A DNA stretch of 64,000 nt from Pseudofrankia sp. DC12 (GTDB lineage: Bacteria; Actinomycetota; Actinomycetes; Frankiales; Frankiaceae). The stretch is taken from positions 802,978-866,977 of the forward strand of contig NZ_KQ031391.1 of NCBI RefSeq assembly GCF_000966285.1, given 5' to 3'. The notes beneath the pieces are model-generated. The model ran no database searches and was not told the origin of the DNA. It saw only the letters and a program-made list of their open reading frames with translations. Shown here piece by piece: positions 16,587 through 24,049 of the stretch. Positions within the stretch are counted from its first letter, which is position 1, and each line of letters opens with the position of its first letter. Position numbers and translations under genes: made by a program.

Positions 16587-16624
16587 ATCGTATCGAGGCT
16601 GCGCTTAAATGTCTATATGTATTG
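16587..16624 (-). promoter_or_regulatory. Operon promoter with AT-rich element
   Basis: Read leftward, TAGACA (16615-16610) and TACGAT (16592-16587) are separated by 17 bases, and the GTG of echA begins seven bases later. The -35-like hexamer is embedded in the AT-rich element AAATGTCTATATGTATTG (16607-16624) shared across the cluster. Confidence 0.6.
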
Positions 16625-16768
16625 ACGTCACGGCGGACACGCCGACGACAGGTCACCGGGAGCATGGCTCCGTCATATTCCCCCGCGTCGCCCGGCGCCA
16701 CCGGCCGCCCCGGGCCGGCCGTGGCCACGCCAGCTCGGGGCAGGCGGCCTCGGGGCACGCCACGACGC

Positions 16769-16911
16769 GGACAGGCCCGGACCGGCCAGACCAGGACCGG
16801 CCAGGCCCGGCCAGGCCCGGACCGGACAGGCCCGGACCGGCCAGACCCGGACCGGCCAGACCAGGACCGGCCAGACCAGGACGGTCAGCCCAGGACGGTC
16901 AGCCCAGGACG
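16769..16911. repeat. GC-rich minisatellite of 10- and 15-base units
   Basis: About 14 irregular head-to-tail units built from GGCCAGACCAGGACC, GGCCAGGCCC and GACAGGCCC words fill this stretch. The last units (CAGCCCAGGACGGT) run into the 3' end of the CoA ligase, whose stop codon at 16899-16901 lies inside a repeat unit. Confidence 0.85.
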
Positions 16912-18422
16912 TCCGGCGGCAACAGGCGGCGGGCGGCCTTGCCGGTGGGCAGGCGGGGGAACTCGTCGAGGAACCGGACCGACCGGGGCGCCTTGAAGCG
17001 GGCGAGGCGAGCGCGGGAGTACGCGATGAGCTCGGCCTCCAGCGCGGCCGGATCGGCCGGCGGGCTCGCGGGCCGGACGACCGCCCGCACCGACTCGCCC
17101 ATCTCCGGGTCGGGGACGCCGATCACGACGACGTCCGCGACCTGGGGATGCCGGATCAGGACGTCCTCCAGCTCGCGCGGGTAGATGTTGACGCCACCCG
17201 AGACGATCATGTTGGTGGCACGGTCGGTCAGGTAGAGGTAGCCGTCGGCGTCGACATGGCCGATCTCGCCGTAGGTGGCCCAGCCACGGTCGTCGAACAT
17301 GGAGGCGGTCTTCTCCGCGTCGCCGTGGTACTCGAAGCGGGGCGCCGCCTCGAAGAAGACCCGCCCGTCGGCGCCGGCCGGCAGCTCGTTCCCGGCCTCG
17401 TCGACGATGTGGACCGCGCCCTGCATGGAGCGCCCGACGGAGCCCGGGTGGGCGAGCCACTCCTGCGGCCCGATGAAGCAGAACCCGACGCCCTCGCTGC
17501 CTGCGTAGTACTCGTAGACAACCGGGCCGAGCCACTCCAGCACGGCCCGCTTGACGTCGGCCGGGCACGGCGCGGCGGCGTGGACGAGCGTCTTCAGGCT
17601 GGACAGGTCGTGGCCCAGGCGCTCCTGCTCGGGCAGCTTCAACAGCCTGACGAGGTGGGTCGGGACGACCTGCGCCATCGTGACCCGGTGCCGCTCGATC
17701 GCCTGGAGGAACTCGACGGGCTCGAACCGCTCGGTGAGCACGACCGTCCCGCCGATCCGGTGGATCGCGTTGGTCCAGCCAGACGGGGCCGCGTGGTAGA
17801 GCGGGGCAGGGCTCAGGTAGCGGGTGGTCTCGTCGCCGCCGAACAGGAACCGGACCATCGCCGTGAACCCCCTCGGCGCGCCGAGGGGGCCGCCGACCGC
17901 GGGCGGCTTGATCCCCTTGGGGCGGCCGGTGGTGCCCGACGAGTAGAACATCCACGCGCCGTCGGCCTCGTCGTCGATCGGCGTCGGCGCGAAACCGGCG
18001 ACGGCCTGCTCGTACGGCTCGAACCCGTCGACCGGCCCGCCGACGGACAGCCGGATCGTCGGGCCGGCGCCGGCCAGCTCGGCCACGATGTCGGCGCAGG
18101 ACGCCGACGCGATCAGCGCGTCGGCGCCGCAGTCCTCGACGATGTACCGGGCCTCGGCGGCGGACAGGTGCCAGTTGATCGGCGTGACCAGCAGGCCGGC
18201 GCGCAGCCCCGCCCAGGTGACCTCGAAGTACTCGGCCCGGTTCTCCATCAGCACCGCGACGTTGGCGCCGATGCCCAGCCCGGCCGCGCGCAGCGCGTGC
18301 GCGAGCCGGTTCGACCTCGCCTCCAGCTCCGCGTAGGTGATCGTGACGTCATCGGCGATCACCGCGGGCCGGTCCGGCGCCACGGCGGCGAGCCACTTCG
18401 GATGCTCGAGCTGCGTCGTCAC
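16899..18422 (-). CDS. Acyl-CoA synthetase / AMP-dependent ligase
   Basis: A 507-residue AMP-forming ligase of the fadD13/caiC-like type. FYSSGTTGRPKGIK is the P-loop, EYYAGSEGVGFCF the A5 region, WATYGEIGHVDADGYLYL and ATNMIVSGGVNIYPRELE the A7-A8 hinge, and LPTGKAARRLL the catalytic lysine segment. The GTG at 18422 follows GGGAGAG; another GTG 12 bases upstream is possible. It is downstream of echA (18445-19266) with a 22-base gap, so the two form an operon. The final codons overlap a minisatellite. Confidence 0.9.
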   Translation of the reverse strand: MTTQLEHPKWLAAVAPDRPAVIADDVTITYAELEARSNRLAHALRAAGLGIGANVAVLMENRAEYFEVTWAGLRAGLLVTPINWHLSAAEARYIVEDCGADALIASASCADIVAELAGAGPTIRLSVGGPVDGFEPYEQAVAGFAPTPIDDEADGAWMFYSSGTTGRPKGIKPPAVGGPLGAPRGFTAMVRFLFGGDETTRYLSPAPLYHAAPSGWTNAIHRIGGTVVLTERFEPVEFLQAIERHRVTMAQVVPTHLVRLLKLPEQERLGHDLSSLKTLVHAAAPCPADVKRAVLEWLGPVVYEYYAGSEGVGFCFIGPQEWLAHPGSVGRSMQGAVHIVDEAGNELPAGADGRVFFEAAPRFEYHGDAEKTASMFDDRGWATYGEIGHVDADGYLYLTDRATNMIVSGGVNIYPRELEDVLIRHPQVADVVVIGVPDPEMGESVRAVVRPASPPADPAALEAELIAYSRARLARFKAPRSVRFLDEFPRLPTGKAARRLLPPDVLG

Positions 18423-18444
18423 GCTCTCTCCCACGAGGCGCTCG

Positions 18445-19266
18445 TCAGCGGCCGTTGGACGAAGGCTTCGCGAGCTGCTCCTTCATGCCGTCGAGCAGCA
18501 TGAGGATCGGCATGCCGCTCTCGGACAGCGCGTGGCCGTGGCCGGTCTGGTGGATGTCGAAGACCGACTGGACCGCCGCGTAGAAGCCCTGCACGTCGAG
18601 CGTCTGGTTGACGGCCCGCTTGGCCTGGCGCAGCGCGAACGGGTGCTTGGTGGCGATCTCGGCCGCCAGCGCCCTGGTCACGTCGCGCAGGTCCGCAAGC
18701 GGCACGACCCGGTTGACCATGCCGACCCGCTCGGCCTCGTAGGCGTCCATCTTGCGGCCGGTGAACAGCAGCTCCTTGGCCTTGCGCGGGCCCATCTCCC
18801 AGGTGTGGCCGTGGTACTCGACGCCGCCGATGCCCATGTTCACGACCGGGTCGGAGAACGTGGCGTTGTCCGCGGCGATGATCAGGTCGCACGGCCAGGC
18901 GAGCAGCAGGCCGCCGGAGATGCAGACGCCCTGGACGGCGGCGATCGACGGCTTCGGCACGTTGCGCCACCGCAGGCTGTACTCCAGGAACCGCCGGGAC
19001 TCGATCTCGTAGATGCCCTCCAGCGTCCACTTCGGCGGCGCGCCGTTGGAGCCGCCCACGCCCTTGATGTCATGGCCGGCGGAGAAGTGCTTGCCGTTGG
19101 CACGCAGGACGATGACCCGGGCCTCGGGGTCGTCCGCGGCCCGCCGCCACGCCGCGTCGAGCTCGTCGAGCAGCTCCAGCGTCTGGGCGTTGGCGGCCTC
19201 CGGCCGGTCCAGGGTGATGGTCGCGATCGCGTCGCTGACCTCGTAGTCGATGAACGTCTTCGTCAC
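18445..19266 (-). CDS. Enoyl-CoA hydratase/isomerase family protein
   Basis: A 273-residue crotonase-fold protein. TLDRPEAANAQTLELL is the signature strand; FSAGHDIKG and QGVCISGGLLLAW form the oxyanion hole. The segment after it (VVNMGIGGVEYHGHTWEMG) departs from standard hydratases and resembles the group that includes actinobacterial sterol-side-chain hydratases. The GTG at 19266 follows GGAGGCC by 6 bases. An in-frame ATG at 19446 lies seven bases after a TAGCAT box and could start a leaderless 333-residue form, but the extra codons have poor third-position GC bias, so it is not preferred. Confidence 0.88.
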   Translation of the reverse strand: MTKTFIDYEVSDAIATITLDRPEAANAQTLELLDELDAAWRRAADDPEARVIVLRANGKHFSAGHDIKGVGGSNGAPPKWTLEGIYEIESRRFLEYSLRWRNVPKPSIAAVQGVCISGGLLLAWPCDLIIAADNATFSDPVVNMGIGGVEYHGHTWEMGPRKAKELLFTGRKMDAYEAERVGMVNRVVPLADLRDVTRALAAEIATKHPFALRQAKRAVNQTLDVQGFYAAVQSVFDIHQTGHGHALSESGMPILMLLDGMKEQLAKPSSNGR

Positions 19267-19453
19267 GACCGGCCTCCAGGACTCCTCGAGCACGGCGTTG
19301 CCTCGATTGACGCCGATGGGTACGACGCCGCGCAAGCAGTCGGGAGATCCGCGCGCCGCGAGCCGGCCTGGTGCCGCCGCGACGCCGCGCCGAGGGCCGA
19401 TCGAGGCCGGGCGCGCCGCGGCCCGTCGGGCCTGAGCGCTTCGCATTGCGGCG

Positions 19454-19492
19454 ATGCTAGCCAGCGGGCGCAGTAATGTCTAGATATATACG
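19454..19492. promoter_or_regulatory. Bidirectional promoter/operator with TCTAGATATATA element
   Basis: AATGTCTAGATATATACG (19475-19492) is the best match to the shared element. Leftward, TAGACA (19482-19477) and TAGCAT (19459-19454) are 17 bases apart and drive the echA-ligase operon. Rightward it stands about 60 bases before the divergent echA at 19549, where the TATATA part could act as a -10 box. Confidence 0.6.
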
Positions 19493-19548
19493 ATGGACCG
19501 GCGGCAGGGCATCCTGCCGGTGGACGGCGGCGACGAGGAGTGCGTGCG

Positions 19549-20601
19549 ATGGGTGAAGGTCAGCCGCGGGACGGCCGCGTCCTGCTGGAGCGGGACGACT
19601 CCTGCGGCATCGCCCGGCTCACCCTGGACAACCCCGCCCGGCGCAACGCCTACGGCCCCGCGATGCGCGCCCAGCTCGCCACCCACCTCGACACCCTCGC
19701 CGACGACGACACCATCAAAGTCGTCATCCTGCGCGGCAGCGACAACATCTTCTCCTCCGGCGCCGACATGGGAAACGCCTACGCCTGGTACAGCAACGAC
19801 ACCAGCGCGGACAACGAGACACACCGCGCCCGACGGCCCAGCCAACGCCGCCGCCTCACCGTCGACCGCCACACCTTCGACTTCTACCACCAGTTCCTCG
19901 GCTACCCCAAAGTCACCGTCGCCGAAGTCAACGGCTACGCCCTCGGCGGCGGCTTCGAACTCGCCCTCATGGCCGACATCGCCGTCATCAGTGCCGAAAC
20001 CCGCATCGGCATGCCCGCCACCCGCTTCCTCGGCCCCGCCCTCGGCTCCCTGCACATGTTCTTCTACCGACTCGGCCCCGTCCTCGCCCGCCGCCTCCTG
20101 CTCACCGGCGACATCATCCAAGCCGCCGAACTCGCCCACCTCGGCATCTTCACCGAAACCGTCGGCACCACCACCGACGCCACCACCCGCGCCGAACACT
20201 GGGCCCGCAAAGCCGCCAAAATGCCCGCCGACGGCATCACCATCGCCAAAGAAGCCTTCCGCCTCATCGAACAGCTCCAGAACTACCAAGGCGAAGAAAC
20301 CACCAGCTACCTCCTCCACGCCTACGGCACCAACCTCCGCTTCGAAGACGACGAATACAACTTCGTCAAAACCCGCGCCCAACACGGCACCAAACGCGCC
20401 TTCCAGCTCCGCGACCACCACTTCACCGTCACCGACGAACCCCTCTTCACCACCGCCAACGGCACCACCGCCAACGGCAGCGCCCCCGACGGCGATGCCC
20501 CCGACGGCGATGCCCCCGGAAGCGAGCGCGCTCAGGAAGAGGTCTCCGGTAGCCAGGAGCCCGCTGGCCGGGAGCCGACACTCGAAGCGCCGACCGGCTG
20601 A
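19549..20601 (+). CDS. Enoyl-CoA hydratase/isomerase family protein with a C-terminal extension
   Basis: A 350-residue crotonase-fold protein, longer than the usual 260-270. LDNPARRNAYG, IFSSGADMGN and NGYALGGGFELALMAD are the signature elements. The body ends near residue 300 and is followed by a low-complexity tail with TTANGTTANGSAPDGDAPDGDAPG-like repeats. GAGGAG precedes the ATG by 8 bases. From about 19700 to 20460 the gene uses many AAA, GAA and CAA codons together with C-ending codons, unlike its neighbours, which use AAG/GAG/CAG. This suggests a separate origin. The protein is probably part of the same acyl-CoA pathway. Confidence 0.88.
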   Translation: MGEGQPRDGRVLLERDDSCGIARLTLDNPARRNAYGPAMRAQLATHLDTLADDDTIKVVILRGSDNIFSSGADMGNAYAWYSNDTSADNETHRARRPSQRRRLTVDRHTFDFYHQFLGYPKVTVAEVNGYALGGGFELALMADIAVISAETRIGMPATRFLGPALGSLHMFFYRLGPVLARRLLLTGDIIQAAELAHLGIFTETVGTTTDATTRAEHWARKAAKMPADGITIAKEAFRLIEQLQNYQGEETTSYLLHAYGTNLRFEDDEYNFVKTRAQHGTKRAFQLRDHHFTVTDEPLFTTANGTTANGSAPDGDAPDGDAPGSERAQEEVSGSQEPAGREPTLEAPTG

Positions 20602-20652
20602 GGCCGTCGCGGCGCCGCCGCTCGTCGCGCCCGCACGCTGAGAGGAACCCTG

Positions 20653-21768
20653 GTGCTCATCCCCTTTGACGACTACCCGGTGCACCAGACGGCGCTCCCG
20701 CTCGCGCACGCCGGCGACGGCCACCCGGACCAGTACGACCGGTTCTGGTTCAACGGCTACGACGAGAACATGTACTTCGCCGTGGCGCTCGGCCTCTACC
20801 CGAACCGCGGCATCATCGACGCCGCGTTCAGCGTCGTCCACGACGGCGTCCAGCGGTCAGTCTTCGCCTCCGGGCGCATCCCGCTGGACCGCACCCAGAC
20901 GAGGATCGGCCCGATCTCCATCGAGATCGTCGAACCGATGCGGGTCGCCCGGATCGTCGTCACCGCCCCCGAGCACGGGCTCGTCGCGGACCTGACCGCG
21001 ACCGCCAGGACCTCCGCGTACGAGGAACCCCGCCAGACCCGCCACGCCGGCACCGTGATGATCATGGACGTCACTCGGGCCACCCAGCTGGTCACCTGGT
21101 CGGGCACCCTCTCCTCCGGCGGCACCGATATCCCGATGGGCGCGCCCGCTTACGGCACCAAGGACCGTTCCTGGGGCATCCGCGGTGTCGGTGATCCCGC
21201 CCCGGCGGCGCCCCGAAACGTGCCACCGCAGCTTTGCTTCTTCTGGGCCCCGCTGAACTTCCCCGACCGGTGCCTGCACTATCTGCGTTTCGAGGACGCG
21301 CACGGCGTCCCGTGGTCCGAGACCGCGGCCGTTCTACCCGTACTGGGCGACGCCGCGCCGGTCTTCGGCGCCGAGACCGGAATCCGCCGGCTGGACGGGG
21401 TTCACCACAAGATCCGCTGGGCCCCGGGCCTGCGCCGTTCCGAAAGTGCCACGATCGTGCTCGGGCCCGGCGAGACCGTCGAGCTGGAGCCCATCCGCAC
21501 GTTCCGGATGAAGGGCGTCGGCTACCTGCATCCCACCTGGGGCCACGGGAAATGGCACGGTGAGCTGGCCGTCGGCGCCGAGAGCCACCAATGCGCCGAC
21601 CTGGATGTCCTCGCGTTCGACACGATTCACGTGCAGCAGGTCATGCGCGCGACCTGGGGCGACCGGACCGGCCTCGGCGTCCTCGAACAGGTCGTCATCG
21701 GCCCCTACGCCCCCGGCGGCCTCACCGAGCTGCTGGACGGTGCCCGCGCCCGGACCACGGGCCCCTAG
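20653..21768 (+). CDS. DUF7064/DUF7065-like (hydroxyneurosporene synthase-like) protein
   Basis: A 371-residue protein without signal peptide or membrane segments. FWFNGYDENMYFAVALGLYPNRGIIDAAF near the start and FFWAPLNFPDRCLHYL, MKGVGYLHPTWGHGKWHGELAVG later recall the beta-rich lipocalin-like family related to CrtC/AttH, now split into DUF7065 (N) and DUF7064 (C). These proteins often sit beside acyl-CoA or terpenoid catabolic genes. The GTG follows AGAGGA by 6 bases. It is probably co-transcribed with the upstream echA (51-base gap). Biochemical role unknown; the family label is from memory of motifs. Confidence 0.65.
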   Translation: MLIPFDDYPVHQTALPLAHAGDGHPDQYDRFWFNGYDENMYFAVALGLYPNRGIIDAAFSVVHDGVQRSVFASGRIPLDRTQTRIGPISIEIVEPMRVARIVVTAPEHGLVADLTATARTSAYEEPRQTRHAGTVMIMDVTRATQLVTWSGTLSSGGTDIPMGAPAYGTKDRSWGIRGVGDPAPAAPRNVPPQLCFFWAPLNFPDRCLHYLRFEDAHGVPWSETAAVLPVLGDAAPVFGAETGIRRLDGVHHKIRWAPGLRRSESATIVLGPGETVELEPIRTFRMKGVGYLHPTWGHGKWHGELAVGAESHQCADLDVLAFDTIHVQQVMRATWGDRTGLGVLEQVVIGPYAPGGLTELLDGARARTTGP

Positions 21769-21805
21769 CACCGGCGCCCGCCCCAGCGGGCCAGCGCGGA
21801 GGCGG

Positions 21806-22249
21806 CTAGGCCCGGCTCAGCGACTCGACGATCGTCGTCAGCTCGCCGATGAGCCGCAGCGCCGTGGGGATGTCGATCCCGTAGCCCTGGAACACCCGCT
21901 GGGGGACGTCGGCGGCCCTGGCACGCAGCGCCGTTCCCTGCTCGGTCAGCGAGATGAGAACGCGCCGCTCGTCCGAGGGATCGCGGGCCCGGTCGGCCAG
22001 GCCGAGATCCTCCAGGCGCTTGAGCAACGGGGTCAGGGTGCCGCTGTCCAGATGCAGGCTCGCGCCGATGTCACCGACCGTGAGGGGCTTCTCGGCCTCC
22101 CAGAGCACCAGCATCGTGAGGTACTGCGGGTAGGTCAGCCCGATCTCGGCCAGGACCGGCCCGTAGGCCCGGATCGCGAAGCGGCTCGCGCTGTACAGCG
22201 CGAAGCACAGCTGGTTGCCGAGCTCCAGTTGCGGGAGGCGTTCGGCCAT
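21806..22249 (-). CDS. MarR-family regulator, OhrR-like organic peroxide sensor
   Basis: A 147-residue winged-helix protein. NQLCFALYSASR places a cysteine at residue 15, the peroxide-reactive Cys of OhrR. The following AYGPVLAEIGLTYPQYLTMLVLWE holds the tyrosines that hydrogen-bond it. The DNA-binding region is TVGDIGASLHLDSGTLTPLLKRLEDLGL with the wing DERRVLISLTEQG. OhrR represses the hydroperoxide reductase ohr, but no ohr gene is adjacent; an SDR gene lies 135 bases upstream in the same direction. No ribosome site precedes the ATG, so it may be leaderless. Confidence 0.85.
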   Translation of the reverse strand: MAERLPQLELGNQLCFALYSASRFAIRAYGPVLAEIGLTYPQYLTMLVLWEAEKPLTVGDIGASLHLDSGTLTPLLKRLEDLGLADRARDPSDERRVLISLTEQGTALRARAADVPQRVFQGYGIDIPTALRLIGELTTIVESLSRA

Positions 22250-22384
22250 GCCGTAGACGTTACAGGCCGCGAGCGACCATTTCGGCCGGTCCGCGCGGCG
22301 CGGCCAGGCGCGACGGCGGTGCCAGCGCCGCCCACGGTCCGCCTCGCCCACACCGTCCACCGGCCGTCCGGCCTGTGCCGGGAG

Positions 22385-23323
22385 CTAGCCGGCCAGGGTC
22401 TCGACGGAGACCTCCCACAGGCGGGCGGCGGCCTCGGGGTCGAGCGCGAACGGGGCCACGCCATTGCGGGCGGTGAGTACGCCCGCCTCCGCCTCGTTGC
22501 AGTCCTCGAAGTAGCGGCCGCCGACGCCGTCAAGCAGCGGGGCGGTCGCGACGAGGACCGAGGTGGCGGCGCCCTGTTCAGGGGTCTTCCACTTCAGGCC
22601 GCCGCCGCCGGCAGCGGTCCGCATCTGCTCGAGCACCCGGTCGGGCACGTAACGCTGCAGGTTGGTCCGAATCCCGCCCGGCATGAGCGCGTTGGCGGTG
22701 ATCCCATCGGCCGCCCAGCGCTTGCTGGCCTCGACGGCGAACAGCACGTTGGCCGTCTTCGACTGCCCATAGGCCGAGAACGGGTCGTAGGGGCGCCGCT
22801 CGAAGTGGATGTCGTCGAAGACCACCGGGGACCGGTGGTGCGCGCTGGAGCTGACCGAGACGACCCGGGCCCCGCCGGCCGCGGCCAGCGCGTCGTGCAG
22901 CCCGACGGAGAGGGCGAAGTGGCCCAGGTGGTTGGTCGCAAACTGCATCTCCCAGCCCTCGGGCGTGCGCCCAAGCGGCGAGGCCATGACCCCGGCGTTG
23001 TTGACCAGGATGTCCAGCGGGCCGTCCCAGCCCGCGACGAAGGCGGCGACCGAGGCCTGGTCGGCGAGGTCGAGCGGGGCGACGAGGATCTGCTTGCTGC
23101 CGGTGGCGGCCGTGAGTTCGGCGGCGACGCGGCCGCCGGCCTCGACGTTGCGGACGGCCAGCGTCACCTCTGCCCCGGCGCCGGCCAGTGCCCGCGCCGT
23201 CTCCACGCCAATCCCCGAGGCACCACCCGTGACGACGATGCGCCGGCCAGTGAGGTCGATGCCCTCGATCACCTCCGCGGCGGTCGACTCGGCGGAGAAC
23301 GAGGTGGTAATCCGGTCGGTCAT
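22385..23323 (-). CDS. Short-chain dehydrogenase/reductase
   Basis: A 312-residue SDR of the retinol-dehydrogenase/WWOX-like extended-length group. VVTGGASGIGVETARAL is the TGxxxGIG cofactor loop, NNAGVM the central NNAG, and SAYGQSKTANVLFA the catalytic YxxxK. Ser is in VSVSSSAHH. NAD(P)-dependent oxidation or reduction of a carbonyl/alcohol is expected. GGGAG precedes the ATG. It is divergent from a TetR regulator (23418) across a 94-base region with two operator-like sites, so that regulator very likely controls it. Confidence 0.92.
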   Translation of the reverse strand: MTDRITTSFSAESTAAEVIEGIDLTGRRIVVTGGASGIGVETARALAGAGAEVTLAVRNVEAGGRVAAELTAATGSKQILVAPLDLADQASVAAFVAGWDGPLDILVNNAGVMASPLGRTPEGWEMQFATNHLGHFALSVGLHDALAAAGGARVVSVSSSAHHRSPVVFDDIHFERRPYDPFSAYGQSKTANVLFAVEASKRWAADGITANALMPGGIRTNLQRYVPDRVLEQMRTAAGGGGLKWKTPEQGAATSVLVATAPLLDGVGGRYFEDCNEAEAGVLTARNGVAPFALDPEAAARLWEVSVETLAG

Positions 23324-23346
23324 GGCGTGCTCCCGTCGGTACGCTC

Positions 23347-23397
23347 AACCGGAGTTTCCTCCGGCCCATCGCCCACACTAACCGGAGGCTCCTCCGC
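23347..23397. promoter_or_regulatory. Paired inverted-repeat operators for the SDR/TetR divergent pair
   Basis: AACCGGAGTTTCCTCCGG (23347-23364) and AACCGGAGGCTCCTCCGC (23380-23397) are two copies of an AACCGGAG-N2-TCCTCCG inverted repeat. They are spaced 33 bases start to start, about three helical turns. They fill the region between the two divergent genes, as expected for a TetR dimer pair. Confidence 0.7.
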
Positions 23398-23417
23398 TTC
23401 ATTCCGGAGGTGATGTG

Positions 23418-23984
23418 ATGGCCGCCACGCGCACGCTGCGCGCCGACGCCCGGCGCAACCGCGAGCGGCTGCTGGAGGTCGCCGTCCGGGTGCTGTCCCA
23501 GGCCGGTCCCGACGTGCCGCTGGAGGCGATCGCGAAGGAGGCCGGTGTCGGGATCGGCACGCTTTACCGCCACTTCCCCAGCCGCGAGGCGCTGGTCGAC
23601 GCGGCCTACCGCAACGAGCTGGACCGGCTGGCCGACGCCGTCGACGACCTGCTCAGCGGCCTCCCGCCCGACCAGGCCCTGCGCGCCTGGATGGACCGGT
23701 TCGTCGACTACCTGGCCGCCAAGCGCGGCATGGGCGACGCACTGCGCGCGCTGATCGCCTCCGGCGGTGACCCGTTCGCGCACAGCCGCGACCGGCTGAC
23801 CAACGCCGTCGAGACCCTGCTGCGGGCCGGGGCGGCAGCCGCGACGCTGCGCGCGGACGTGGCTCCCGACGACGTCCTGGTCAGCCTCAGCGCCATGTCC
23901 CTCGCCTCCGCCGACCGCGGCGACCGCGGCCAGGCCGGCCGCCTGCTGGACCTGCTCATGGACGCGCTCCGGGTCCGCAACTGA
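23418..23984 (+). CDS. TetR-family transcriptional regulator
   Basis: A 188-residue TetR/AcrR regulator. The helix-turn-helix lies in about residues 30-62: VPLEAIAKEAGVGIGTLYRHF. The C-terminal part is a helical ligand-binding domain of the TetR_C group found in SbtR-like proteins (VDYLAAKRGMGDALRALIASG). GGAGG precedes the ATG by 7 bases; a GTG one codon upstream is also in frame. It probably represses the divergent SDR gene and itself through the two repeats at 23347-23397. Confidence 0.92.
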   Translation: MAATRTLRADARRNRERLLEVAVRVLSQAGPDVPLEAIAKEAGVGIGTLYRHFPSREALVDAAYRNELDRLADAVDDLLSGLPPDQALRAWMDRFVDYLAAKRGMGDALRALIASGGDPFAHSRDRLTNAVETLLRAGAAAATLRADVAPDDVLVSLSAMSLASADRGDRGQAGRLLDLLMDALRVRN

Positions 23985-24011
23985 TCACCCTGGCCTCGCC
24001 GGGGGTGATCA
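23982..24011. terminator. Hairpin at the end of the TetR gene
   Basis: TGATCACCC (23982-23990) and GGGTGATCA (24003-24011) are perfectly complementary across a 12-base loop. The TGA stop codon is the first half of the left arm. There is no U-tract, as is common in high-GC actinobacteria. Confidence 0.5.
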
Positions 24012-24049
24012 CGACTCCGGCTCCAGAGGGTTGCGGGCATCAGGGCCAA

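Noticed and set aside
16769-16911. CRISPR-like array
   Set aside because: The units are 10-15 bases, continuous and GC-rich, with no unique spacers and no cas genes.
19267-19446. 60-codon N-terminal extension of the hydratase, starting at a leaderless-looking ATG
   Set aside because: Third-position GC is poor and GGAGG precedes the GTG at 19266; kept only as an alternative start.
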